Positions 10,840-21,718 of a stretch of 45,000 nt of DNA are shown here, in pieces. The notes beneath the pieces were generated by a model, which searched no databases, was not told the DNA's origin, and saw only the letters and a program-made list of their open reading frames with translations. Source of the DNA: Tubiluchus corallicola (Eukaryota > Priapulida > Priapulimorpha > Priapulimorphida > Tubiluchidae); the NCBI GenBank assembly GCA_030141605.1, contig JAQGDQ010000571.1:1-45000 (forward strand). The letters run 5' to 3'. Numbering within the stretch: position 1 is the first letter of the stretch; every line of letters begins with the position of its first letter. A program made the translations under genes and the position numbers.

Positions 10840-11690
10840 CACAAAAAATTCGCTTCTGTCTTACCTCATGAGCTCAAAAGATGTGAGTAGGAGGGAAGAA
10901 AATTTTTTCTAAAGCTTTGTGAGTATTTAAAGCTGAATTGTGGAATATTTAAAATCAGTTGAAATCAAAGTTTGTTTATTTCCCACAGGTTAGCAGTAAT
11001 GTTTTAAATTTCTGCAAGCGCATTTTTTCATGCTTTGTTTTTTAGTTTCGAATTACTAAGTTATCATATAATTATCGATTATTGTATATTGTCTATTTTT
11101 TGGATCGTGAACATAGTATATGTTCTGATAATTATGGTAAAGCAGTAACACTACGCGGCCGTTAATATACAAAATTTGGTGGAAAATTCGATACTTTTAA
11201 ACCGCTAATACAGTGAGCATCACACAAAACGGCAACCCTGACTGAGAGTTAGTCGTGGAAAAACATGGCCGCGTCCTGCATTCCCCGAAAGAACGATGTT
11301 ATAATAATTATATTATTGCGTTTTACATTTTAAATGACTAAAAACACTTTTATGTGACTGCATCAAGTAAGTATATGAACGTGTAAAAGAAATTATAAAA
11401 TTACCAGCTAGCTGCATGATAAAAAATATTACCCAGGCAATTAGACAGAAACAGAAGTACTTTTATTGTTTGCTTAACCTTTATTATGCCATACTTTTGA
11501 CCAGCTAGACAAAACATCTAGGGCACAGTGAAAGAAAACATAAACAGCGCTTCGAGAAATAATTGCTCGCAAGGTTAGCTGAATGTTGTGGCATAAAAAG
11601 AGCAAGTGGTGAGTGCATGTTTTTCATTTGATCTAGCAATAAGACATTACATGGGTGAGACAAATAGCCAAGTTGTCACAGTTGTGTGCA
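10840..11690. other. Intergenic stretch, no assignable gene
   Basis: Near 11264 an ATG in a good context (AACATGGCC) opens 22 codons starting MAASCIPRKNDV in a CpG-bearing patch, but no donor or homology supports it as an exon. Otherwise nothing recognised. Confidence 0.45.
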
Positions 11691-11757
11691 AAGTTATCAT
11701 AATTAAGCAACACTGCACTTGGCAACTGCTAACTGGATGGGTGACCACTGGGCTCAA
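11690..11757 (+). repeat. 5S rRNA-derived fragment
   Basis: AATTAAGCAACACTGCACTT, then CTAACTGGATGGGTGACCAC, follow the order of 5S rRNA box A, intermediate element and box C (TGGATGGGTGACC is nearly canonical). The 5' half of 5S is not recognisable, which fits a 5S-derived SINE head. Confidence 0.65.
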
Positions 11758-12884
11758 CATTCTCCACGGGTGGTTTCATTTGCCATGCTGATTCTGGCTG
11801 TTCATCTTTTTGAAGGAGGATGTATTCAGACCCGAGTGTGGTTAAGACACTCCTGCTGGTTCAGTATCTCATCTTAGAGAATTGTCTTGATAATGAGACA
11901 GGTCCTGGTCTTGCTGCAACCTACCTTCAAGTGCTGGATTCCAGCTTGCAGCCTGCGTACAGAACAGTAATCAACGGCCTCATGCTGCTTTTGTAAATAA
12001 ATTCCGATTGGCCCCGATTTCTAAGTAATTCAGTGATTCCCGTTGTTCGTGTGGGTAAAGTTACTCTCCCACAATGCATTTCATGGTTCTGAAATGCATT
12101 CGCATTAAATTCTAACATTTGTGCAATGGAGTATAATAGGCGTGTTTGCGTAATTGATTAGAATCACACTGCCTGCCCGTCTTGGAAGCTCCAGTTTGCA
12201 TTCAGTGCATTCGTTGAGCGTATATTTAATTAAGACGGGATGCTTTCAGCTACTGCTGTGTATAAATTGCAATAGTCACGGATACGTAGCTAATGGCCGA
12301 AATTGTAAAGTGCTGTCTGACGCTTCTGGCGAGTTTCGACGTTTGACATGCTAAGTATCCTTGGTGCAGTTTTGCTCACAGTCAATGGTGAGAGTTACGT
12401 ACTACCATGTCTGGTGAACACTTGAATGGGCGACCTTGAGACCTGACGTTGAAGCATTTTGCGAACATGCGGCAATGCTTCCATCATTTTTCTTCACATT
12501 TATGTACGTCTGTTGGTTCCGTAATTGTCCACTAGGGGCGCTTTAGTTCTGGTACACAGGGGAACATGCTTAAGATACCTATGTCTTGGAAGATTAAATT
12601 TGATCGGTTTGGGATTGTTATTTGTAGTGGGAAATCACATTTTAGTGAGTGCGCTGTCCTTTCTCTTCCTTCAAACCTTGCTTAGGCTTTTTTCTTGTAA
12701 TATGCCCATAAATTTACATGTTAAAACTGTAATTTCTGCACAAAAATTTCTGTTCTTTTAAAATTTTAAATTATCTTTTGATTAACTTTTGAAACATTTT
12801 AATGCTAAACGTATTTGTGTATTTTTTTTACTTTTGTAGTGGTAAATTTTAAACATTTTTACCCTTTTATCTTTAAAAGAAAAG
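11758..12884. other. Intergenic stretch, no gene seen
   Basis: 12050-12090 has CTCCCACAATGCATTTCATGG and nearby CCAAT-like sequence, which might be a regulatory patch, but no adjacent exon is recognisable. The 12525-12761 open frame shows hydrophobic low-complexity residues without family features. Confidence 0.45.
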
Positions 12885-13162
12885 TGGACCATTGTGTAAA
12901 CATTAGTTTAGAATAAAGAATGCTCTAGAATATTGAGAACTACAATAGCTTTTTTTGAATCAAAGCTTAGATTAAATAATAATTACCTCAGATACACAAA
13001 GTTCGTTAGACTTTCGAAGCTACGCACGGCTCAGTGAATCTACTAAGATTGGCAGCGGCTCTACGTCATATAATGTCAGAAACTAACACTGCAGTTCATG
13101 ATCATGGTTATCACGGTACCACCTTCTATTTATCAGCCACACACATGTGACAAAAAGGCGCC
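12885..13162 (-). mobile_element. Family E foldback element, left arm plus core
   Basis: 12885-13050 is the reverse complement of 28335-28530 (shared: AATAAAGAATGCTCTA, CTACAATAGCTTTTTT, AATAATAATTACCT, GGCTCAGTGAATCTA). 13055-13162 matches 28230-28331 in direct orientation (AACACTGCAGTTCATGATCA, TGTGACAAAAAGGCGCC). An element built arm-core-inverted arm explains both; this copy lacks its right arm. Confidence 0.65.
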
Positions 13163-13614
13163 GCTTTTACTTGTTAAATCTGGGCCCAGAAGTCGTTATG
13201 GTTTTGTTCTCTCCTGTATGTACAAATGTTCTTTGCTTTGTTCTTGTTTAATAATGTACTGTATGATTTGCACAGCATCCGCGTGTTTAATAGTTCTATT
13301 TGAAACTTTGTTAAACGCTTTACGATTAGCAACTCGATAATTATGTTTAGTAAAATAATCGAGTCCTATAGAATTGCCCCAACATGAACCCAAACGCTTG
13401 GTGATGAAATTAGCAGAAGTGATTACCCTGACATGTTAGTAAATTACGAGCTCTTTCTGTTTAGTGTTTCCTGTTTAGTCGTACACTCACGGAGAACATG
13501 TGACCCGAGCTTTAGATTCGAGACACTGACGCTAAATTACCCTAGACCAGTTATAATATATTGGTTTTATTCCCACATATCATCGCAATTACTTTACAGC
13601 AAGTTTATGCACAT
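13163..13614. other. Intergenic stretch, no gene seen
   Basis: Short open frames on both strands but no recognised domain, RNA or repeat terminus. Confidence 0.5.
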
Positions 13615-14070
13615 ATCATATTTGCGTTGAAAGGAATTTTCGTTTGTTTTCATTTTAAATCTCCCACAATATTGTTCCGATGGCACCATTACATGACGTC
13701 ACTACACAAACGTAAATCAGGGGAAGAAAAGGCAATGTTAAATTTTGACCCAAAAAACTTTCCGTGCAAATCTATATCATTTAGCATTTCACCTACCTGC
13801 TGGACAGACTTATGAAACTAGACTAATAATTTAAATTAAAATGTTTGTGCTAAATGGTAAAATGTCGCTGACTCACTCTCCAGGGTGCGCTACTCACTAG
13901 CCAAAAATGTATTTTTAATCTTGTTGACAAGATACAGTAATTTAAAATTTTACTTAATTAGCAACATGTATGCTACGAAAGCTCTGATTATTTTTGCAAG
14001 CTTTACTTAATGTTATCAAAACTTGTTTCAAACGACCTACCATTAAAATGGCTGCGCCTATGCATTGTTT
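13615..14070 (-). mobile_element. Family B repeat, copy 3 (reverse orientation)
   Basis: Reverse orientation relative to 34110-34578. It includes CCAAAAATGTATTTTTAATC, CTCTGATTATTTTT, TTGTTTCAAACGACCTACCA and TTAAAATGGCTGCGCC. It also extends further on the other side (TTTGTTTTCATTTTAAATC-TCCC, CATTACATGACGTCA), a part shared only with the copy at 14925-15300. Confidence 0.65.
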
Positions 14071-14189
14071 TCAGCAGAATCTTGTAAAATTCATTTTGCA
14101 TCTTCTCTGGGGTATTTTCATCAACGTCACAAATTAACGTTACATGTATGAATGGCAATTGGTAAGACTTCAATGTAAAAAGACCTGAA

Positions 14190-14282
14190 TTGAGCTCGGA
14201 TTTGAACCAGGCACTTTGGAGTACGGCAGGAGGGAGATTGATATATAATGCTGTTAACCTTGTAGCTCAAAGGTTTATGGTT
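14190..14282 (-). repeat. tRNA-like SINE head (minus strand)
   Basis: On the minus strand box A-like TTGAGCTACAAGGTTAACAG (about 14271-14252) is followed about 50 bp later by box B-like TGGTTCAAATCCGAGCTC (14210-14192). The spacing suits a pol III internal promoter. No clean cloverleaf is visible. Confidence 0.45.
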
Positions 14283-14286
14283 CGGC

Positions 14287-14651
14287 TCACCTGTTTTCTA
14301 ATTTTTCCTTTATACCTGCCTCCGGTTTCAGGAGTTTGATGACGTGTGGGTTCCTCTTTTTCCTCCAGTCTGAGTGGTCTATTTTGGATAGAGATGAAAA
14401 CTGTTGTAATGCCGCTTGGACCATTTTTTGTATTTTGGTAACTGGCTTCTTAGTACTCTGGCCATCTGACCACATATAAGACAGGTTCTAGGAAGTGTTC
14501 GTGCATATTTTAATTTACTTGTTGAATAATCTGGTAGGCCAAAGACTTGTAACTTATATGCAATGTTCTTCCAAGAATCTACATGTAATCTGTTTTTAAT
14601 AAAAGTATTTTGAGCTCCCTTGTAAGCACAGAATTTCATAAAACTGTCCAT
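14287..14651 (-). pseudogene. Unidentified fragment, possibly MADF/Myb-SANT-like
   Basis: A 90-codon minus-strand frame from ATG at 14651 reads VDSWKNIAYKLQVFGLP followed by a basic stretch ending in a Lys/Tyr/Trp-rich tail (KYKKWSKRHYN). W-x-x-IA-x-x-L followed by a basic helix resembles MADF or Myb/SANT-like DNA-binding domains, which occur both in host genes and beside Harbinger-type transposases. A second frame (14475-14287), one base shifted, continues with charged sequence, so a frameshift may split one protein. No splice sites or start context favour a host gene. This is a weak assignment. Confidence 0.25.
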
Positions 14652-14924
14652 CCATCATTCCCTGTAATATTTTGGTAATATTCTCCAGGCGCTCGGTTTT
14701 GCTTCTCGTTTTCTCGTTAGTAACCGATGAATCTTCCTAATCAAAATTTTCTGAAGATTTTTCCCAATGTTTTTCTACTTACCAGCATAATCAGTCAAAT
14801 GTGTTTTACCTTCTGTGAGCAATTTTGTGTTGCAGCTTAGTAGCTTAAATGACAAGAAAAGGGATATCTGAAGTAGGTTTCAGAAAAATCGCCTTAAAAA
14901 TTATACTACTCTACAGAAATTTTA

Positions 14925-15300
14925 TGCATATAACGTACTTGCGTTAAAACGCATTGTCGTTTGTTTTCATTCTAAATCTCTCGTAGTGCTGTTCCGCGCC
15001 ATTACGTGACATCATATACGCAAATGTAAATTAGAGGGACAAAATAAAATGCTAAATTACACCCAAAATACTTTCCAAGCAAATCTATATTATTTAACAT
15101 TTCGCTTATCTGCTGGAAAGACTTCTGTAACTAGACTAATAATTAGAAATTTTCATGCCATGTAAAATGTCTCTGGCTCACCCTCCAGAGTTCACCACTC
15201 ACTAACCAAAAACGTATTTTTAATCTTACAGTAATTTGAAATTTTACATGGTTAGTAATATGTGTGCTATGAATGCTCTGGTTATTTTTCAAACTTCACA
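14925..15300 (-). mobile_element. Family B repeat, copy 4 (reverse orientation)
   Basis: Parallels 13615-14000 block for block: TTTGTTTTCATTCTAAATCT, CGCCATTACGTGACATCAT, ACTTTCCAAGCAAATCTATA, AACTAGACTAATAATTAGAA, CTCCAGAGTTCACCACTCAC, CGTATTTTTAATCTTACAG and GAATGCTCTGGTTATTTTTC. Confidence 0.65.
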
Positions 15301-15424
15301 CAATCCCAGAGTTTTCGGGTCACTATTTTCGTGCCTTTAAGATTGTAGGCTGTGTGGGATGCATAAGGCCTTTACACTTTGTATTGAATTGTTCTGTACT
15401 GTGACTCGACATTTCTGTGTCCCC

Positions 15425-15850
15425 CTAGCAAAAGTTTATGTGCCACCCTGTACTTTCAACTTGCTGAAGGTTGTGTACCAACCTGTAGTTGCACGATTGA
15501 ACTTGCTGAAGGTTATGTACCACCCTGTACTTACCCGATTGAACTTGCTGAAGGTTATGTACCACCCTGTACTTACACGATCAAACTTGCTGTGTGAAGG
15601 TTATGTACCACCCTGTACTTACATGATCGAACTTATACTGCAGGTTATGTACCACCCTGTTCTTACACGATTGAACTTGCTGAAGGTTATGTACCACCCT
15701 GTACTTAAACGATTGAACTTGCTGAAGGTTATGTATCACCCTGTACTTACACGATTGAACTTGCTGAAGGTTATGTACCACCCTGTACTTACACGATCAA
15801 ACTTGCTGTGTGAAGGTTATGTACCACCCTGTTATGTACCACCAAATTGC
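15425..15850. repeat. 42-bp minisatellite, about 10 units
   Basis: The unit contains GAACTTGCTGAAGGTTATGT and ACCACCCTGTACTTACACGA. Most units are 42 bp; a few are 47-51 bp with an inserted TGTGTG or TACTGCAGG. Because 42 is a multiple of three, an open frame runs through it (14-residue repeats of the LLKVMYHPVLTR type) into the LINE fragment downstream. It is not evidence of a protein. Confidence 0.9.
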
Positions 15851-16660
15851 TACTTATCAAACAGAAACCAGCGTGTTAAGTACAATAGTTATGCCAGTGA
15901 TTGGTTAAATATCGAAAGTGGAGTCCCACAAGGATCCATAATGGGACCCATTCTTTTTAATATTTTTGTAAATGACAAAATTTTGCAGATGACAATACTG
16001 TAGTAAATGCAACTAAAACCCATGTCTTCCAAGGATAGGTTAAAGGCAAATATGCAGGAAGCCGTTGAGTGGTTCAATTCCAACAAAATGAAAATAAATC
16101 CTGATAAATTTCAGGCACTAATTGCAGCACCACACTTGAGTGAATGCGAAAACATGATCATCAACATTGCTGGTTGCGACATAATGTGTTATAAATTGGT
16201 CAAACTTCTTCGAGTACATATTGACCAACATATGACTTTCTCAGTTCATATAAGTGCATTTTGCTAAAAATCTGCAAGGCAAATTAATGCTTTTAGCAGA
16301 ATTTGTTAATTTTTTTGGTAAAAAAGCCAGACTCCTATTATTTAACACTTTTATACTTTCTAACTTCAATTTTTGTCCAGTTGTCTGATGCTTTTGTCAT
16401 CAAACTGACAAGCTTGAGAAAACTGCAAGTTCGTGCAATAAGATATGTAACACGTGTCTTTAGATCAAATCACCTATTATACAATGCAGGTGTACCTCTT
16501 AAAAGTTATAATATTACATTCGCTTGCCATAGAAACGTTCATGATGGATCATGATTCCTCCCCAGCTTTTTTGTCAGGTCTTATAACTATGGTCTTAAAT
16601 GTAAATCTTGTCTTAAAATAAACTATTTTACTTACTAGCTACATTCTGGTCTGTAATGTT
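15851..16660 (+). pseudogene. Degenerate LINE reverse transcriptase fragment
   Basis: Plus-strand frames read, in order, VESGVPQGSxxGPILFNIFVND-like sequence (15915-15975; here GVPQGSIMGPILFNIF), then ADDNTV across a frameshift (about 15988-16005, the catalytic ADD box being F/Y-ADD in live enzymes), then EAVEWFNSNKMKINPDKFQA (16055-16115), then LRKLQVRAIRYVTRVFRSNH (16414-16475). These are reverse transcriptase motifs and thumb of a jockey/CR1/L2-type LINE. At least three stops or frameshifts break it. The last 100 bp may be its 3' UTR. The 5' end stops at the 42-bp minisatellite. Confidence 0.8.
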
Positions 16661-17064
16661 TAATTAGCTAATATCATTGAAATTTTGCAAAATTTTTGAT
16701 GATTATTTTAGAAAATTTAGATCATATGTCAACATGGTGTTTGGAATGGAAATCGTTCCGTTTTCCAGTAAGATTCGTGCAGATAAGCAAGGTTGTGGAT
16801 GTTAGCTGCTCATTAGCTTGCTAGCAGCATGAGGTAAATTTAAAACTTCCGCTCGATTAGCTGCTCCTGGAAAATTAATCGAGAAGTTTCATTTGAATGT
16901 GTCTGTCACCGGGGTGAGGGGAAATTGCACTGCTTCTCAACAAGTACCGCCTGATGAGTTTCTTCATTTCAGGAAGAGGAGCTAGTTACGATATGTAAAA
17001 GAACTGGCATTTAATCTCTCAGCTTGTATGACTTACTGAAGGAAATGATGTAAGAATAAGTTAA
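16661..17064. other. Intergenic stretch
   Basis: Nothing coding. 16908-16960 (GGGGTGAGGGGAAATTGCAC, GCTTCTCAACAAG, CTGATGAG) resembles the sequence just 5' of the 5S-like fragment at 9160-9220 (GGGGCGAAGGGAATTGTGGT, GCTTCTCGATCAAAG), so it may be another diverged copy of that SINE. Confidence 0.4.
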
Positions 17065-17843
17065 AGGAAAACCGGACGCAAATTCTTAAACAGCAGCTCA
17101 AAAGAGTTTACCCTATGAAATACTGAACAGGAACATACTGTTTTTCAAGAATGACTTTCGTGCGAGTATTATTACATGAAAAATGTAATTTCACATTTGC
17201 GTGTCTAGTTCTTCACTGTTACATGCATTTCGCCACTCGCTGGTTAGATGGACACTAGTACCTGCATCTCGGAAATGGATTGCACAAAAACAGGTGTTGT
17301 GCCTCCCAGTTCAGAAATGCTCAGTTGTGACATAGTGCACGAGTTTAAGCACTCATCCATGACCACACCAATAAACTTGAAATTTGAATTTTAAACTGAA
17401 AATTTGCAGACTTTTTGTATATCACACAATAGTACATTTCTCTTTAGTAAAATAGTATTTTCTTTTTTTGTAGTAAGACGTACAAGACGTTCACCAAATG
17501 TTTGTGCTGGTCAAAATAATATTCACTTGTGTTGTCATCACTAACTGGGCTCGCTATTGATACTAACATAATTTTCAACAGCAAAAATATTCAAAACTGA
17601 GAGGTACAGCACCTGTTTTTTGTGCAACACTTTACTGAATGCAGGTGCTAGTACCCGTCTAACTAGCGAATGGCAAAATGCATGTAACAGCGAAGAATTA
17701 GTGGTGCGCATATGAAATTGTGTTTGTGTGGTAATAATTCTTTCACGTAAGTGATTTTTGCAAAAATGGTGTTTCCTTTCAATATTTTAAAGAGTAGATT
17801 GTTTTGACTTACAGTTTTAGATTGGGCCCTGGTTTTGTTTTAA
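17065..17843. mobile_element. Family A element, palindromic doubled form, about 780 bp
   Basis: Two arms of about 255 bp in inverted orientation (17066-17325 and 17585-17838) each match the left-or-right terminus plus the whole body of the 4518-4894 copy: AAAACCGGAC, GTTACATGCATTT, GCACCTGTTTTTTG, AGTACCCGTCTAACTAGCGA. The 260-bp spacer (17326-17584) is unrelated. TTAA flanks both sides. No coding capacity. Confidence 0.75.
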
Positions 17844-17959
17844 TACATCTTAGGTTCATCATCATATCATATTACGTGTTATAACACGAATGACATAACA
17901 TTGTTTAATCTTCTGCTGGCAAACACTTTGGTCCTCAGCTGCTCTCCAAGATGAAGTAT

Positions 17960-18232
17960 GTTTCAGTAGCAGAGATGCCTCACAGAAATCTTTTTCCATG
18001 ACATCCATCCCGTGCAAGTAATCTGCCACCTCTTGTTTTTTGATGATTGAATAGGTTCATTGAAAACTTTAACAAGTGGACTATCTTCAGGTAACCTCTG
18101 AGCATGGTCCACCCAGTTACGTCTTCTACATTTAATCTTCCTGGCCCATTTCTCTTCTTTGATTTCATCGTAGAAATCTTTGTTGCTTATAAATTTCGAC
18201 CGTTTTATGTGCAATAATGATCTGAACAACCC
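17960..18232 (-). pseudogene. LINE ORF2 C-terminal fragment (minus strand)
   Basis: The minus-strand frame from 18229 has CRRRNWVDHAQRLPEDSPL and VFNEPI, then a basic KxRGGR stretch in a second frame (18168-17980) and a tryptophan/lysine end. The order RRxxWxxHxxRxPEDxP ... GR ... W is typical of the region after the reverse transcriptase in many LINEs. A frameshift near 18060-18030 breaks it. Flanks show no matching RT core. Confidence 0.6.
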
Positions 18233-18942
18233 TCTTTGATGAGTCAGTCTGCAGTTGCTAATCTACTTATTTAATTACTAGGTTATAATTACATCAGAAT
18301 ACAGCTTTTCCAGTCAGTTGTTATTGAGAAGACATACTAGCAGATCACACGTCAAAAATCCCACTCGATCAACAATCAGGAATAATCAGTCTATAAAAAA
18401 TCATTAAAAAAGGTTTTTATATGGAGCTCCCAAATGAGGTTGCAGGAGTCTGTTGTTTTGACTTGCTGTAAGAAATGGATTGGCACTCCTGATTGATTTA
18501 ACAGGCTGGACACAGTTATTGATTGGTGCCATTATTATTAATCAATAGCCAACTGGTGCAGATATTATTACAGCTACTTTTGCACATTAATTGGTAGCAA
18601 AAAGATCGTAGATTTAATTCCCCGGGTTAGTTCAGATTTTTTTATAATTTTCTTTCTAACACAAGTTATGCAGCGACGATACTGCTTGAAACTATATACT
18701 ATTCTATTAACTTCATTATTTCTTCAATTTCGGTTCCTTCATTTAATCAATAAGATCCAATATTCTAAATTTAACATTGACAATAAAATGATTCCGACAA
18801 TTTTACAACATTGTTTGCTCAGCTAAGTCACGCTGGTATAGTATTTCATTAGCTTCATTATAATTTTTCTGCTCTTTGATGAATAAGAAAACGAATTAGT
18901 TTATGCTCGTGTTTACATTATGTTGCCTAGCAACTAAACCAT
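18233..18942. other. Intergenic stretch, possible decayed tRNA-like remnant
   Basis: At 18590-18630 TTGGTAGCAAAAAGATCG and GATTTAATTCCCCGG vaguely resemble pol III boxes but are too diverged to call. No gene seen. Confidence 0.35.
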
Positions 18943-19150
18943 TGAGGGGCGGTTCCAGTCACAGGGAGAAGGATTATGATTAGTTAATATGTCGTTTGCA
19001 TTTTGTTAATTAGCGTCCGGGAATTAGAGTGTTTAGGGGCGGTTCCAATCATGGAAGGAGGATTGCGATTAACTGACTTAGCGTTAACATTTTACTAATT
19101 ATCACCTCGCAAGGTTTAGTGGCGGTTCCAACCGCGGGGAGCAGGAGTCT
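18943..19150. repeat. Three-copy 83-90-bp tandem repeat
   Basis: GGCGGTTCCA recurs at 18948, 19038 and 19121, each followed by a CA/GGGGAGCAGG-like or GGAAGGAGGATT-like purine stretch and then TTAATTAGC/TAATTATCAC before the next copy. Units are diverged (roughly three quarters alike by eye), so it is an old array. Confidence 0.65.
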
Positions 19151-19504
19151 GGGTCAAATGTGGGTGCCATTTTAAGAATTTGTCGGAATAATAAGATTAA
19201 TACGTGCGAATCTGTGACGATTCTGTCAAATTTCTCAGCCGCGAATCACTGTTTCTCATTTGGGCGCTCCAGCCATTGCGTCTATCATACGACCGTGGAT
19301 TTGCATCTGTTTAATTAGCTTTATCCGGCTAGAGTGCAAACTGTGCAGCTGAGGCAGAGGAGAATAATTGCGTTTGTTTGTGACTTGTGGCTTCAATGTA
19401 GGAGGTTGTGTACATACGAACTCGGACTTTGTGTAATAGAGGTAGTGCCATTTATACCCTTCTGGGGTTGATACTGTGTCGTTGCATTTATTTTTAATTC
19501 TTTA

Positions 19505-19590
19505 TAGTTAAAAACAGCACAACTTTTTGAAAACTTTTACATTGAAAAGTTAAAAGTTAATATCATGCCAAACGTTTCGACTAGCTGCTG
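19505..19590 (+). mobile_element. Family D foldback element, terminal fragment
   Basis: AGTTAAAAACAGCACAACTT, then ACATTGAAAAGTTAAAA and CATGCCAAACGTTTCGACTA, match the termini of the element at 38721-39905. The fragment ends abruptly at the ATTAG-rich satellite. Confidence 0.6.
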
Positions 19591-19897
19591 ATTAGATGAG
19601 ATTCAATTAGACTAGCATACGCAGGCATCAGCTAGAATTAGATGAGATTAGAATAGATTAGATTAGATTGAATTAGATTAGATTAGATTCAATTAGACTA
19701 GCATGCGCAGGCATCAGCTAGAATTAGACGACACGAGATTAGAATAGATTAGATTAAATTAGATTGTATTGATTATATTATATTATATTAGATTCAGTTA
19801 GACTAGCATATGCAGGCAGCAGCTAGAATTAGATGACATGAGATTAGAAAAGAATAGATTAGATTAGATTAGATTCAATTAGACTAGCATATTCTTG
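19591..19897. repeat. ATTAG-rich higher-order minisatellite
   Basis: Runs of ATTAG/AGATT are organised into four blocks marked by TTAGACTAGCAT at 19608, 19694, 19799 and 19880 (spacing 81-105 bp), each followed by GCAGGCAxCAGCTAGAATTAGA. The pentamer is not the animal telomere repeat. Confidence 0.85.
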
Positions 19898-20089
19898 GCA
19901 CGATGGATGTTATTTGAATCTTGACTAGATTTAAACGACTCTACTAAATCTGTTTCTAATCATTTCAGTTTTGCAAATTATTTGTTTCTATTGCAAGTTT
20001 TTATTTGAACCAAGACGGTCTGCCTGCAGCAGTACACGAAATAACTATTTTCTTGTCATATTTGCCCGTTTGACATTTTATGTACCATT

Positions 20090-20560
20090 TGCTGATATTA
20101 TGCTCTGATAATAGCTGCGCACTGAGTTCTAGAAACGCAGCCGAACTGCGCATGCCCGGATTTACTTACCGGCTGTTTGCAGTTTGACGATTTGAAGCAT
20201 TTTGATGCTGAACGGTCGGTCATATGTTTCTGATGCTGTTGATAATCGGGGATCACGTGAGTTTAAGAGTTTTGCGATTATGTTGTGTCTTGCGCAAGTT
20301 TGTTTGCTAGTCAACAGCGTGCCGGTTGGCAATCTCTCTACTTGTTTTTTATTTGTTCATTAGCGTCACGTGATCTTCTACGTAGTTACGTAATTGTTAG
20401 TAATTTGTTATACTAATTTGTTATATGAGAATTCGTTGATTAGTTGCTGATTTTTTGATATGTTGATACGTCATTGTCTTCGTTCGAGGTTCAGTGAAAG
20501 CAATCTTATTTTGTGTGATGTAATCACGTGTTTTGACGTCATCACTGCCCACCAATAACT
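20090..20560. promoter_or_regulatory. Candidate promoter patch with E-boxes, CRE and possible first exon
   Basis: Locally richer in CpG than its surroundings. It holds three CACGTG E-boxes (20253, 20366, 20525), a perfect CRE TGACGTCA (20534-20541) and an NRF1-like half site TGCGCATGCCC (20147-20157). On the plus strand an ATG at 20208 opens 16 codons (MLNGRSYVSDAVDNRG...) to a GTGAGT donor at 20257. On the minus strand a frame starting MTDRSASKC runs to a GTAAGT donor near 20169. I cannot tie either to a known gene. It could be the 5' end of POMGNT1 or of an unseen gene, or none. Confidence 0.3.
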
Positions 20561-20879
20561 GTCACAAAGTAGTTGCTGCACTAATTATTATGAGCTCGTT
20601 GTCTTGCTTGGTGAGTGAGCAAAAAGTTTTGCCATCTTCTGCGATGAGTCTCTGTCTGTGTGTCCGTCCGTCTGTCTGACTGCCTGCCACTCTGTCTGAT
20701 TTTCTCACTTAACTCTCTTCGTATATCGCTCTGTCTTTGTTCTCCTTCTTCTTCCTTCTTACTCCTTTCTTCTCTCGCCATCCCTGCCGTTCCCCTTCTT
20801 TCCTCCTTGCCTTTTATTCCACTGTCTCCTTCTTTATCTTCTTTGCCTCTCTTTCATTTGATTACTTGTGTTAGTGCTT

Positions 20880-21285
<406 letters not shown>

Positions 21286-21299
21286 AAATCTCCCACATC

Positions 21300-21718
21300 A
21301 TTCATATTGATGCATATGCACTATAACCTGCCATATTCCTCGTATGAATATCATTGGCTTTGGCAAGCTCTCTAGAGCTTTTATCTACGCATTAATGCCA
21401 ATCACGAGCAATTCTGACCTATTAGAAGAGAAATCCATTAAGCCATGCATTCCGGAAGCGTAGCCGGACGCTGTTCTACCTGATTGTCCTGCTGCTGCTA
21501 CCGAGCGTTATCGTGCTCGTTGATGCGTAGCAATTCTCATTTTCAAACGTACTGAGGTCAATCTGTTTGCTGTTGATGATGGCGACAATTTCAGGTTCCT
21601 TAAGGAGATTAGTACAAAATCCGTTAACTCTAGATGCGTTTCCCTGGTAGAGATTACACTAAGTACTTTATAATTCATTGGAACATTACTTGGCACACAC
21701 GATTCAATGTAATATCCT
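21300..21718. other. Intergenic stretch, no gene seen
   Basis: No recognised domain, RNA gene or repeat terminus. Confidence 0.5.

Noticed and set aside
19591-19897. Telomere-like satellite
   Set aside because: The pentamer is ATTAG, without the TTAGGG core, and has higher-order units.
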